Part shown: positions 55,904-64,000 of the stretch, one piece after another
Position numbering within the stretch: position 1 is the stretch's first letter
Layout: each line of letters begins with the position of its first letter
NCBI RefSeq assembly: GCF_003202035.1
Contig: NZ_QJKC01000002.1
Location: 313,858-377,857, forward strand
Source of the DNA: Aquitalea magnusonii
GTDB taxonomy: Bacteria; Pseudomonadota; Gammaproteobacteria; Burkholderiales; Chromobacteriaceae
Length of the DNA: 64,000 nt
Direction: 5' to 3'
Made by a program: the position numbers and the translations under genes
Notes under the pieces: generated by a model
The model's database searches: none
Told to the model about the DNA's origin: nothing
What the model saw: only the letters and a program-made list of their open reading frames with translations

Positions 55904-56449
55904 TTACAGCCGTGCCAGCGCCTGCTCCACCGTGACGATGTCGGCAAAGCGGCCGGCCAGCACCAGCTCGGTCTTTTCGCGGATTTCATCGGCACTGAAC
56001 AGCCGGCCGCTCAGCGGGTGACGCATGGCAAAGGTAAGCGTGGCCTCGCTGACAAAATCCACGGCAAAGCCCAGATCGGATGCCACCCGCGTGGTGGTTT
56101 CGCAGCACTGCTCGGTACGGATGCCGGACACCAGCAGCCTGCTGATGCCGCGTTCGGCCAGCCAGGGCTGCAGGCCGGAATCCAGCAGGGCATTGTGCAC
56201 GTGTTTGATGAAGATGGCATCCGGATTGGCCGGCAGCCAGTCCATGGGCCGCACAAAACCACTTGCCGCGGCAAACGGGCCGTCGCCATCTTCATGCAAG
56301 ACATACAGCACCGGAACACCCGCCGCCCGCGCGCCGGCAATCAAGGCCAACAGCCGGGCGCGAAATGGCAGCAAGGCTGCCTCGTCCCAGTAATCGCGCT
56401 GTAAAAACGAATCCTGTACATCGATGACCAGCAGGGCTGCCTGATGCAT
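55904..56449 (-). CDS. Isochorismatase-like cysteine hydrolase
   Basis: A 181-residue hydrolase of the isochorismatase/nicotinamidase fold. The catalytic triad can be placed as Asp in VIDVQDSF (near residue 10), Lys in IFIKHVHNAL (near residue 81) and Cys in GIRTEQCCETT (near residue 113). Members hydrolyse amides or related bonds; the substrate here is not evident. The ATG at 56449 is chosen from the conserved first strand. It lies 60 bases before the exporter gene on the same strand. Confidence 0.88.
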   Translation of the reverse strand: MHQAALLVIDVQDSFLQRDYWDEAALLPFRARLLALIAGARAAGVPVLYVLHEDGDGPFAAASGFVRPMDWLPANPDAIFIKHVHNALLDSGLQPWLAERGISRLLVSGIRTEQCCETTTRVASDLGFAVDFVSEATLTFAMRHPLSGRLFSADEIREKTELVLAGRFADIVTVEQALARL

Positions 56450-56559
56450 GATAGAAGTCCTCGGGAGAAATGTGGACACAGTCTATCGGCTGCCTGCTGC
56501 TGGCAGCAGGCCAGTCACGGACAAGACACGGTCAAATCCGGACAAGCTGGCAGGCGGTA

Positions 56560-57174
56560 TCAGAGCGGCATGGCATGGCGCAGCTCGTCCAGCAGCAGAT
56601 ACAAGGCGGTAGCGGCCATCAGCAGCCCCATGCTCAGATTGAACAGCAACAGGCCGCGCGCCGCTGACAGCAGGTGGCGCAAGCGCTCGCCCAGCCAGGC
56701 CCACAGGCTGATACAGGGCAGGTTCACCACGGCAAAAATCACGGCCAGCAGCAAGGCCGCACCCAGCCGCTGGCTGCCATCGGCCGGCATGAACAGGATG
56801 GCGGCATTCAGCACCATCACCCAGGCCTTGGGATTCACCCACTGGAACAGCGCCGCCGCAATAAAACTCATCGGCCGGCCTTCGGCCACGCCTTGCGGCG
56901 AACCGGAGCGGGCAATCTTCCACGACAGCCACAATAGATAGATACAGCCGGCCACCGCCAGTGGCAGCCGCGCCGCCTGCAGCCATTGCAAGGCCCAGGC
57001 CAGCAGGCTGGCGGTGATGAACACCTGCGCCGCACAGCCCAGGCTGATGCCCAGCATGTGCGGCAGGGTACGGCGAAAACCGTAATTGACGCCGGAACTG
57101 GCCAGCATCAGATTATTGGGACCGGGCGTGATCGACATCACGCCCACATAGGACAGCAAGGCGACTTCCAGCAT
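56560..57174 (-). CDS. LysE-family amino-acid exporter
   Basis: A 204-residue inner-membrane translocator of the LysE/RhtB type with about six helices. The diagnostic SITPGPNNLMLASSGVNYG is near residue 14, with FIAAALFQWVNPKAWVM near residue 110. It is divergent from a MocR-type regulator gene across a region with four copies of a 9-base operator-like repeat, so the regulator probably controls it. Substrate unknown. Confidence 0.92.
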   Translation of the reverse strand: MLEVALLSYVGVMSITPGPNNLMLASSGVNYGFRRTLPHMLGISLGCAAQVFITASLLAWALQWLQAARLPLAVAGCIYLLWLSWKIARSGSPQGVAEGRPMSFIAAALFQWVNPKAWVMVLNAAILFMPADGSQRLGAALLLAVIFAVVNLPCISLWAWLGERLRHLLSAARGLLLFNLSMGLLMAATALYLLLDELRHAMPL

Positions 57175-57246
57175 GTCAGGGCTCCGGTGTGCAGGCGCCG
57201 GCCATGGTGCGGCGCTTCCCCATCATGCTAAGGCGGGTCTGCCCCA

Positions 57247-57337
57247 TGGTGACAGCCGCAATAATCCACTATTGTCATGGTGACAGTACCGGGTTTATCG
57301 TAACTGTCACCACAGACTATGGCGAGCACTGTCACTG
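57247..57337. promoter_or_regulatory. Four operator-like 9-mers between lysE-type and mocR-type genes
   Basis: TGGTGACAG occurs at 57247-57255 and 57278-57286. Its complement CTGTCACCA occurs at 57304-57312, with a one-mismatch family at 57329-57337 (CTGTCACTG). The second copy also forms a dyad TGTCA-TGG-TGACA. Mixed direct and inverted sites are usual for MocR/PdxR operators. Confidence 0.7.
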
Positions 57338-57397
57338 TTGCTACGACAGCGGCTGCGGCATTGTCTGCCTGTTACCTGTCTTGCCCGGATGCTTGCC

Positions 57398-58855
57398 ATG
57401 CCCAGTTCCCCCCAGCCCCGTACCAGCGGCACCAGCGCCACGCTTTACCAGCAACTGGCTGAAGACCTGTCACTGGCGATTGCCCGTGGCACGCTGCCGC
57501 CTGGCTCGCGCCTGCCCTCGGTGCGGCGCACCTCGCAAAGCCGGCAACTGAGCCTGAATACCGTGGTGGCCGCCTACCGGGTGCTGGAAGACCGCGGGCT
57601 GATCGAGGCCAGGCCGCAGTCCGGCTATTATGTGCGCGCCCGCCTGCCCTCGCCGGCACGCCCGGCCATGATGCAAAGCAGTGCCGCCAAGCCGACCGAG
57701 AGCAAGGTGCTGGACCTGATCGGCGCGGTACTGGATGCCCAGCAAACTCCCGGCTTCATCGACCTGGCGCTGGCCTGCCCGCGTGGCAGCGACTTCTACC
57801 CCGGCAACAAGCTGGCCCGGCTGATGGGGCAGATATTGCGTCGCCAGCCCGGCATGGTCAGCACCTATGCCCTGCCCCCCGGCTCGGAGCGGCTGCGGGT
57901 ACAGATTGCCCGCCGCAGCATGGAACTGGGCATGGCCTTGCAGGCGGAAAACATCATTCTCACCAATGGCTGCATGGAAGCGCTGCAGCTGGCGCTGCGC
58001 GCCGTCACCAAGCCGGGCGATGCGGTGGGGCTGGAGTCGCCCACCTATTTCAATCTGCTGCCGCTGTTTGCCAGCCTGGGCCTGAAGGCGGTGGAGATCC
58101 CCACCGACCCGCAGCACGGGCTGTCGGTGGATGCGGTGGAGCTGTTGTTGTCGGAGGGCCGCATCAGCGCACTGGTGGCCATGCCCAACATTCATAATCC
58201 GCTGGGCTGCAGCATGCCGCTGGAGGCCAAGAAGCGGCTGGCGCGGCTGGTGAATCACTACCAGGTGCCGCTGATCGAGGATGGCCTGTATGCCGAGCTG
58301 CAGTTCAGCGACACCCAGGCACCGGCGGCCAAGGCCTTTGATGAAGACGGCTGGATCATCTTCTGCACCAGCTACACCAAGACGCTGGCCCCGGATTTCC
58401 GCATCGGCTGGATGGAGGGCGGCCGCTTTGGCGCGGCCTTGCGCAAGCTGAAATTTGCGTCTTCTGTCGCCCAGCCCATGGTGCTGTCCGAAACCCTGGG
58501 CGCGTTTCTGGAGTCGGGCGGTTACGACCACCACCTGCGCGCGCTCAAGCGCCATTACGCCCAGCATGTGGAAAAGGTGCGCGGCCTGATTGCCCGCCAC
58601 TTCCCGGCCGGCACCCGCGCCACCGACCCGGCCGGCGGCTTTCTGATCTGGCTGGAACTGCCGGAAGCCTGCGACAGCGTGGCGCTGTTTCACGCCGCCA
58701 TCGCCGAAAACATCAGCATCATGCCCGGCCCGCTGTATTCGCCAGGCGGCCGTTACCGCAATGCCATGCGCCTGTCCTGCTGCTATCCGCTGGACGAGCG
58801 CTATGTCGCCGCCCTCACCCGCGTCGGCATGCTGGCACAGCAGCAACTGGCCTGA
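57398..58855 (+). CDS. MocR-type regulator (GntR HTH fused to aminotransferase-like domain)
   Basis: A 485-residue protein with an N-terminal GntR winged helix (ARGTLPPGSRLPSVRRTSQSR, residues about 30-50) and a fold-type I aminotransferase domain. The PLP lysine is recognisable in CTSYTKTLAPDFRIGW. MocR regulators sense PLP or amino compounds and usually act on a divergent gene, here the LysE-type exporter. The ATG at 57398 or 57389 is plausible; longer frames overlap the operator repeats. Confidence 0.92.
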   Translation: MPSSPQPRTSGTSATLYQQLAEDLSLAIARGTLPPGSRLPSVRRTSQSRQLSLNTVVAAYRVLEDRGLIEARPQSGYYVRARLPSPARPAMMQSSAAKPTESKVLDLIGAVLDAQQTPGFIDLALACPRGSDFYPGNKLARLMGQILRRQPGMVSTYALPPGSERLRVQIARRSMELGMALQAENIILTNGCMEALQLALRAVTKPGDAVGLESPTYFNLLPLFASLGLKAVEIPTDPQHGLSVDAVELLLSEGRISALVAMPNIHNPLGCSMPLEAKKRLARLVNHYQVPLIEDGLYAELQFSDTQAPAAKAFDEDGWIIFCTSYTKTLAPDFRIGWMEGGRFGAALRKLKFASSVAQPMVLSETLGAFLESGGYDHHLRALKRHYAQHVEKVRGLIARHFPAGTRATDPAGGFLIWLELPEACDSVALFHAAIAENISIMPGPLYSPGGRYRNAMRLSCCYPLDERYVAALTRVGMLAQQQLA

Positions 58856-58875
58856 CAGGGCGAGCTGGCACCCGC

Positions 58876-59865
58876 TCAGCGCGGTGGTCGCTGCCGGGTC
58901 TGGCTGGGCGTTTCGCCAAACAGCCGGCGGTAGTCGTAGCTGAAATGGCTGGGCGTGGCAAAGCCCCAGTCCTCGGCCAGTTGCTGGATGCTGTCGGCCG
59001 CCCCCTGCGGTGAGCGCAGCAGGCGGCGCACCTGATTGAGCCTGAGCGCCCGCAAGAAAGGCAGCGGGCTCATGGCGGTGACTTCCTGAAAACCGTTTTG
59101 CAGCGTACGCCGGGTCACGTGCAGTTCGCGGCACAGATCTTCCACCGTCAGCGGCCGCGCCGCCGGCTGCAGCGCACGCTGCCTGGCCTGCTCCACCCAT
59201 TGCCAGTGTCGCTGACTGCTGCTGTCGCGCCCGGCCACCGCCGCCGGCAAGGCTTGCGCCATGGCCAGCAGCAAGGCATCGGCCGAACAATCCAGCAACA
59301 GCTGCCGGCCTATGCGGTCTGGTGTCTGTCGTGCCAGCGCCAGCAGCTCGCCCAGTTGCCGGCACAGGGTCAGATGGCTGGCCTGCGGCAGCTGTACGGC
59401 GGCGGTTTGCAGCCAGCACGCCGGCATGTCCCGGCCAAACAATTGCAGATGACGCTGCTGCAGCACCGTCTGTTCCAGCACCACGCCATAGATGGTGAAG
59501 TCATCCGGGGTGCGCAAGGTGAAATCGCTGCCCCCCATGGCCACCAGCACGGCGGAGGGCGGCACGCTGCGCCCATGAAAGCGCAGGCGCTCGCCACTGC
59601 CCGGCGCCGGAATGCCGAACCAGATCGCCCCCGGCCATGGCTGGCACAGCTGAAAGGTTTCGCGGGCCGCGTATTCGCGAAACACCTGCAAGCGCCCCAG
59701 GCACAGCTCATCCAGCCGGCCGGCAAAACGCCCGCAGGAGATCTGCGCGTAATCCTGCTGCCAGCCACTGATAAAGGCGGCCTGATCGGCGGCATCTTCT
59801 GCCAGTCGGGTGACGAACTGCAGCGCTATTCCATGTCCCAGCGGCTCCATTGCCTGCTCCTGCAT
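58876..59865 (-). CDS. eutR: AraC-family regulator EutR-like
   Basis: A regulator of about 329 residues resembling EutR, which activates ethanolamine genes when ethanolamine and vitamin B12 are present. Shared segments are LQVFREYAARETFQLCQPWP, WFGIPAP, GGSDFTLRTPDDFTIYGVVL and the AraC helix-turn-helix VEDLCRELHVTRRTLQNGFQ near the C-terminus. It is divergent from the ethanolamine permease gene. The start is either 59865 or 59850; the second has AGGAG but at very short spacing. Confidence 0.9.
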   Translation of the reverse strand: MQEQAMEPLGHGIALQFVTRLAEDAADQAAFISGWQQDYAQISCGRFAGRLDELCLGRLQVFREYAARETFQLCQPWPGAIWFGIPAPGSGERLRFHGRSVPPSAVLVAMGGSDFTLRTPDDFTIYGVVLEQTVLQQRHLQLFGRDMPACWLQTAAVQLPQASHLTLCRQLGELLALARQTPDRIGRQLLLDCSADALLLAMAQALPAAVAGRDSSSQRHWQWVEQARQRALQPAARPLTVEDLCRELHVTRRTLQNGFQEVTAMSPLPFLRALRLNQVRRLLRSPQGAADSIQQLAEDWGFATPSHFSYDYRRLFGETPSQTRQRPPR

Positions 59866-60215
59866 TACTGTTGCAGACAGGCAATGCAAGAAGCGCACCA
59901 GGCCATTCCCGGCCAGCAGCCGCTGATGGCTATCGTAAATCGGCAATTTCCCTGCCGCGGTGCAAACGCCAGCGCCGCATGCCTCATCCCGGTGCCAGAA
60001 CCCAGCCGCAGCGCCCATTGCGTGCACCACGGCAAGACCAGCGGCAGGCACGGCTTTTGCACCAACGGTGCCGCTACCAGTCGCGCCCGCCATCCGCCAC
60101 AAATTGTTTTCCGATTTTCGATAACGCCGGCGCCAGGGCAGTCCCTAGCATGCACAGCAGGAACCAGTTGCCACGGCACTGGACAGGGAGCAGTGACAAA
60201 ACAAGGGGAAATCTG
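59866..60215. other. Divergent control region of the ethanolamine genes
   Basis: About 350 bases between eutR and the permease gene with no supportable gene. Only 60100-60125 is AT-rich; it carries an imperfect tandem repeat TTTTCCGA-TTTTCGAT (60107-60122) that could be part of an activator site. No clear -35/-10 or sigma-54 element was found. The ribosome-binding site AAGGGGAA precedes the permease ATG. Confidence 0.5.
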
Positions 60216-61631
60216 ATGAGCAGCAGCAATCACGGCCTGGCGCGCAAGCTGGGCGGCTGGCAACTATGGGGGATCGCCGTCGGGCTGGTGATCTCGGGCG
60301 AATATTTCGGCTGGAGCTATGGCTGGGCCCAGGCCGGCACACTGGGCTTTCTGCTCAGTTCCATCTTCGTCGCCATCATGTACACGGCCTTCATTTTCAG
60401 CTTTACCGAGCTGACCACCGCCATCCCGCATGCCGGCGGACCGTTTGCCTATGCCCGCCGCGCCTTTGGCCCGGTCGGCGGCTTTGTCGCCGGTTTTGCC
60501 ACCTTGTGCGAATTCGTGTTTGCGCCGCCGGCCATCGCCCTGGCCATTGGTGCTTATCTAAACGTACAGTTTCCGGAACTGAGCGCCAAATGGATTGCCT
60601 GTGGCGCCTACATCGTGTTCATGGCGCTGAATATCGTCGGCGTCAGCGTGGCGGCAGCCTTCGAGCTGGTGGTCACCCTGCTGGCCATCTTTGAACTGCT
60701 GCTGTTCATGGGCGTGGTGTCGCCGGGCTTTAGCTGGGACAACTTCACCCACCACGGCTGGGCCGGCAGCGACAGCTTCAGCCTGAGCGCCGTCGGTGGC
60801 ATGTTTGCCGCCATTCCCTTTGCCATCTGGTTCTTCCTGGCCATCGAAGGGGCTGCCATGGCCGCCGAGGAAGCCAAGGACCCCAGCCGCACCATTCCGC
60901 GCGCCTATGTAGCCGGCATCCTCACCCTGGTGGCACTGGCCATGGGCGTGATGATCATGGCGGGTGGTGCCGGTGACTGGAGCAAGCTGGCCAATATCAA
61001 CGACCCGCTGCCGCAGGCGATGAAGCTGATCGTCGGCAGCAACAGCGGCTGGCTGCACATGCTGGTATGGCTGGGCCTGCTGGGGCTGATTGCCAGCTTC
61101 CACGGCATCATCATGGGCTATTCGCGGCAGATTTTCGCGCTGGCCCGTGCCGGCTACCTGCCGCCGATGCTGGCGGTGATCCACCCGCGCTTCAAGACAC
61201 CGCATCGTGCCATCATCGTCGGCGGGATAATCGGCATCGCCGCCATCTTCAGTGATGACCTGATCCAGATCGCCGGCCAGCCGCTGACCGCCAACATCGT
61301 CACCCTGTCGGTATTCGGTGCCATCGTGATGTACATCGTGTCCATGCTGGCGCTGTTCCAGCTGCGTCGAAGGGAGCCGGCGCTGGCCCGTCCGTTCAGC
61401 GCTCCGGCCTATCCGCTGCTGCCGGGCCTGGCCCTGGCCTGCGCCGTGATCTGCCTGATTGCCATGGTCTGGTACAACCAGCTGCTGGCGCTGATTTTTG
61501 CCGGCAGCCTGGCCGTGGCCTATGCCTACTACCTGCTCACCCACCGCCAGCGTGCTGCCGCCGCCAGCGATGTGCTGCTGGAAGGCAATGATGCCGCACG
61601 TCTGCAAGCGGCAGTCGCCCGCAGCAAATAA
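60216..61631 (+). CDS. eat: Ethanolamine permease
   Basis: A 471-residue APC-superfamily transporter (about 12 helices) resembling ethanolamine permease Eat/EutP of Proteobacteria. It has LGGWQLWGIAVGLVISGEYFG at the N-terminus, FTELTTAIPHAGGPFAYARRA, and FFLAIEGAAMAAEEAKDPSRT. The ATG is set by AAGGGGAA. It is directly followed by eutB, supporting the substrate. No microcompartment shell genes accompany it, as in other non-enteric ethanolamine users. Confidence 0.93.
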   Translation: MSSSNHGLARKLGGWQLWGIAVGLVISGEYFGWSYGWAQAGTLGFLLSSIFVAIMYTAFIFSFTELTTAIPHAGGPFAYARRAFGPVGGFVAGFATLCEFVFAPPAIALAIGAYLNVQFPELSAKWIACGAYIVFMALNIVGVSVAAAFELVVTLLAIFELLLFMGVVSPGFSWDNFTHHGWAGSDSFSLSAVGGMFAAIPFAIWFFLAIEGAAMAAEEAKDPSRTIPRAYVAGILTLVALAMGVMIMAGGAGDWSKLANINDPLPQAMKLIVGSNSGWLHMLVWLGLLGLIASFHGIIMGYSRQIFALARAGYLPPMLAVIHPRFKTPHRAIIVGGIIGIAAIFSDDLIQIAGQPLTANIVTLSVFGAIVMYIVSMLALFQLRRREPALARPFSAPAYPLLPGLALACAVICLIAMVWYNQLLALIFAGSLAVAYAYYLLTHRQRAAAASDVLLEGNDAARLQAAVARSK

Positions 61632-61639
61632 TGAAAGGC

Positions 61640-61660
61640 GGGGTGTGTCCGGCACACCCC
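61640..61660 (+). repeat. Hairpin between the permease gene and eutB
   Basis: GGGGTGTG-TCCGG-CACACCCC is a perfect 8-bp hairpin ending 8 bases before the eutB ATG. There is no T tract, so it is not a simple terminator. It occupies the place where the eutB ribosome-binding site should be. Confidence 0.6.
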
Positions 61661-61668
61661 GGTAAACC

Positions 61669-63051
61669 ATGAGCTACGCCATCACCATCGGTCCGCGCCG
61701 TTACCGCTTTGACGACCTGAAAACCCTGCTGGCCCGCGCCACGCCCTTGCGTTCCGGCGACCAGCTGGCCGGCATTGCTGCCAGCAGCGCCGAAGAACGG
61801 GTGGCGGCACAGATGTGCCTGGCCGATGTGCCGCTGCTGACCTTTCTCAACGAGCTGCTGATTCCCTACGAAGAGGACGAGGTCAGCCGCCTGATCATCG
61901 ACAGCCACGACGCCCACGCCTTTGCTCCCATCCGTCACCTGACGGTGGGCGGCCTGCGCGACTGGCTGTTGTCCGATGCCGCCAGCAGCCACACGCTGGC
62001 AGCGGTGGCCCCCGGCCTGACCCCGGAAATGGTATCCGCCGTCAGCAAGCTGATGCGCAACCAGGATCTGGTGTGGGTGGCCAGCAAATGCCGGGTGATC
62101 ACCCGTTTTCGCAATACCCAGGGCCTGCCCGGTCACATGGGCGTACGCCTGCAGCCCAACCATCCCACCGATGACGCACGCGGCATTGCCGCCGCCATGC
62201 TGGACGGCCTGCTGTATGGCGCGGGCGATGCGATGATCGGCATCAATCCGGCCAGCGACAGCCCGGAAACCATCCACACCATGCTGGCGCTGATGGACGA
62301 GGTGCGCCAGCGCTATGCCATTCCCACCCAAAGCTGTGTGCTGACCCATGTCACCAGCACACTGGAACTGATCCGGCGCGGTGCGCCGGTGGACCTGGTA
62401 TTCCAGTCGATTGCCGGTACCGAAAAAGCCAATAGCGGCTTTGGCATCAATCTGGCGGTGCTGGCCGAAGCGCAGCAGGCCGCGCAGCAACTCGGGCGCG
62501 GCACGGTGGGCGACAATGTGATGTATTTCGAAACCGGCCAGGGCAGCGCGCTATCGGCCAATGCCCACTGGGGCGTGGACCAGCAAAGCTGCGAAGTGCG
62601 CGCCTATGCCGTGGCGCGGCATTTCTCGCCCTTGCTGGTGAATACCGTGGTGGGCTTTATCGGCCCGGAATACCTGTACAACGGCAAGCAGATCATCCGC
62701 GCCGGGCTGGAAGACCACTTTTGCGGCAAGCTGCTGGGCCTGCCCATGGGCTGCGACATCTGCTACACCAACCATGCCGAGGCCGACCAGGACGATATGG
62801 ACAGCCTGCTCACCCTGCTGGGCACGGCCGGCATCCATTTCATCATCGGCGTACCGGGTGCCGACGACATCATGCTGGGCTACCAGAGCACCTCCTTTCA
62901 TGATGCGCTCTACCTGCGCCAGCTGCTGGGGCTGAAACGGGCACCCGAGTTTGAAGACTGGCTGGAAAGCATGGCCATCACCCGCGCCGGCAAGCTACAG
63001 GCGCAAGACCGCCAGCAAGCCCTGCTGCAATTGATGGAGACCTTCCGATGA
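61669..63051 (+). CDS. eutB: Ethanolamine ammonia-lyase large subunit
   Basis: EutB (460 residues) is the catalytic subunit of the adenosylcobalamin-dependent lyase converting ethanolamine to acetaldehyde and ammonia. Characteristic segments include GLPGHMGVRLQPNHPTDD near residue 152, FQSIAGTEKANSGFGI and PMGCDICYTNHAEADQDDMDSL. There is no clear Shine-Dalgarno, and a hairpin sits 8 bases upstream. The stop overlaps eutC by 4 bases. Neither the reactivating factor EutA nor a cobalamin adenosyltransferase is in the window. Confidence 0.97.
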   Translation: MSYAITIGPRRYRFDDLKTLLARATPLRSGDQLAGIAASSAEERVAAQMCLADVPLLTFLNELLIPYEEDEVSRLIIDSHDAHAFAPIRHLTVGGLRDWLLSDAASSHTLAAVAPGLTPEMVSAVSKLMRNQDLVWVASKCRVITRFRNTQGLPGHMGVRLQPNHPTDDARGIAAAMLDGLLYGAGDAMIGINPASDSPETIHTMLALMDEVRQRYAIPTQSCVLTHVTSTLELIRRGAPVDLVFQSIAGTEKANSGFGINLAVLAEAQQAAQQLGRGTVGDNVMYFETGQGSALSANAHWGVDQQSCEVRAYAVARHFSPLLVNTVVGFIGPEYLYNGKQIIRAGLEDHFCGKLLGLPMGCDICYTNHAEADQDDMDSLLTLLGTAGIHFIIGVPGADDIMLGYQSTSFHDALYLRQLLGLKRAPEFEDWLESMAITRAGKLQAQDRQQALLQLMETFR

Positions 63052-63869
63052 ATGCCCCCCTCCCGCACAGCGGCATCAGCCCGATTACCGAAGACAGCTG
63101 GCAGGAATTGGCCAGCCATACCGTGGCGCGTATTGCGCTGGGACGGGTGGGCTCCAGCCTGCCCACCCGCGAAACCTTGCGCTTTGCCCTGGCCCATGCC
63201 CAGGCACGCGATGCCGTGCACACCCCGCTGGACTTGTCTGCGCTGAGCGCAGCCCTGCAAGACCTGCAATTGCCCAGCCTGCAAGTGCGTAGCGCCGCCG
63301 CCAGCCGCGCGGCCTATCTGCAAAGGCCGGACCAGGGTCGCCGCCTGCACCCGGACAGCCGCGCCAACCTGTTGGCTGCCGGGGTGGAGCCCTGTGATGT
63401 GCTGTTCGTGATTGGCGATGGACTGTCCGCCCGCGCCGTGGCCAGCCATGCCCTGCCGCTGCTTGCCGCCACCCTGCCGCTATTGCAGCAGCAAGGTTTG
63501 CGCGTGGGGCCGGTGGTACTGGCGGCGGAAGCCAGGGTAGCGCTAGCCGATGAGGTGGGCGAATGCCTGCAGGCGGCCATGGTGGTGATGCTGATTGGCG
63601 AGCGCCCCGGCCTGAGCTCGCCGGACAGCCTGGGGGTGTATCTCACCAGCGCACCACGGGTCGGCTGCATGGATTCACAGCGCAATTGCATTTCCAATGT
63701 GCGCCCGCAAGGCCTGCCCTACCCGCTGGCGGCCTACAAGCTGGCCTGGCTGATCCGCGCCGGTCGCGGCAGTGGCACCGGGGTGGCGCTCAAGGATGGC
63801 AGCGCGGCAGAACAAGGCTGGCTGGACCTGCAGAACCGGCTTGTGGCTGCAACCGCACAAGCGGGATGA
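63048..63869 (+). CDS. eutC: Ethanolamine ammonia-lyase small subunit
   Basis: EutC (273 residues) pairs with EutB to bind adenosylcobalamin. It has LGRVGSSLPTRETLRFALAH, DVLFVIGDGLSARAVASHA and the C-terminal ERPGLSSPDSLGVYLTS and CISNVRPQGL. ATGA overlap with eutB ensures equal synthesis. About 130 bases follow to the window edge. Confidence 0.97.
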   Translation: MNAPLPHSGISPITEDSWQELASHTVARIALGRVGSSLPTRETLRFALAHAQARDAVHTPLDLSALSAALQDLQLPSLQVRSAAASRAAYLQRPDQGRRLHPDSRANLLAAGVEPCDVLFVIGDGLSARAVASHALPLLAATLPLLQQQGLRVGPVVLAAEARVALADEVGECLQAAMVVMLIGERPGLSSPDSLGVYLTSAPRVGCMDSQRNCISNVRPQGLPYPLAAYKLAWLIRAGRGSGTGVALKDGSAAEQGWLDLQNRLVAATAQAG

Positions 63870-64000
63870 GTCCATCCTGCCCCCACCAGCGCAGGCCATT
63901 TGGCTGGCCGAACATTCCGCTTGGGCGCTGATTTGCGGTAGTATGCACAATGCATCAGCCAGACTGCTGCTGCCAGACCGTAAACCAGCCTGCCCTTGCG
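63870..64000. other. Sequence after eutC to the window edge
   Basis: No terminator or certain gene was recognised. Two overlapping plus-strand frames open at ATG 63943 and ATG 63950 and run off the edge. Neither has a ribosome-binding site, so neither is called. Confidence 0.4.

Noticed and set aside
57470-59419. Minus-strand open frame of about 650 codons opposite the MocR gene
   Set aside because: It is a codon shadow of the MocR gene and of part of eutR, with no domain and no ribosome-binding site.
63943-64000. Two overlapping open frames at the right edge
   Set aside because: Neither has a ribosome-binding site, and fewer than 20 codons are visible, so neither can be supported.

Overview
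The window is GC-rich, gene-dense chromosomal DNA from a motile Gram-negative bacterium. A betaproteobacterium of the Neisseriales/Chromobacteriaceae type (Chromobacterium, Aquitalea or Vogesella-like) fits best. This rests on the pepP-ubiH-visC-dsbC order, a polar-type flagellar system (FlrC-like regulator, FlgP/FlgT) and general protein character. The genus is an inference. No tRNA, rRNA, IS element, prophage or CRISPR array was recognised.

Layout. 1-570: 3' end of a diguanylate cyclase. 932-2053: alanine dehydrogenase. 2133-10418: a C-P lyase (phosphonate) locus. Here phnF, a 2H-phosphoesterase gene and phnN run leftward, and phnGHIJKLM plus an HD-domain oxygenase-like gene run rightward from a shared control region. 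10510-16171 (minus strand): an acyl-CoA-binding protein, then an apparent five-gene operon pepP-ubiH-ubiH family-dsbC-tonB-like. 16328-17053: yebC. 17128-22927 (minus strand): fliKLMNOP-[GNAT]-QR. 23148-26813 (plus strand): a Fur-box-preceded iron(III) ABC transporter that separates fliK from fliJ. 26833-34666 (minus strand): fliJIHGFE, a FlrC-like sigma-54 activator and a receiver-less CheB.

34749-40289 (minus strand): low-molecular-weight tyrosine phosphatase, rRNA methyltransferase RlmF, a periplasmic solute-binding protein and a PAS-GGDEF-EAL protein. 40491-44695: two divergent chemoreceptors. 44676-50073: a YkgJ-type cysteine-cluster protein, a periplasmic histidine phosphatase, a LysR/transporter pair and uvrB. 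50310-51921: PBP7-like endopeptidase, then an unusually structured intergenic stretch and a polyamine-type acetyltransferase. 51969-53917 (minus strand): flgP-flgT behind a good FliA promoter. 54022-58855: a GlxA-type regulator with an EamA exporter, an isochorismatase-like hydrolase, and a LysE exporter divergent from a MocR regulator. 58876-63869: ethanolamine use (EutR, permease, EutB, EutC) without microcompartment genes.

Themes. (1) Scavenging of phosphorus, iron and nitrogen/carbon. The phosphonate locus lacks phnP and phnCDE in this window but carries a 2H phosphoesterase and a PhnZ-like HD protein with an altered iron-lid residue. (2) Motility: most of the basal body, export gate, C-ring, outer H-ring proteins, sigma-54 and sigma-28 control sites, and chemosensory and c-di-GMP genes. 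An unrelated acetyltransferase is translationally coupled inside the export-gate operon. (3) Small exporter/regulator pairs. The best leads for something undescribed are the phosphonate accessory pair, the GNAT in the fliP/fliQ junction, the stand-alone CheB domain and the folded stretch at 51204-51420.
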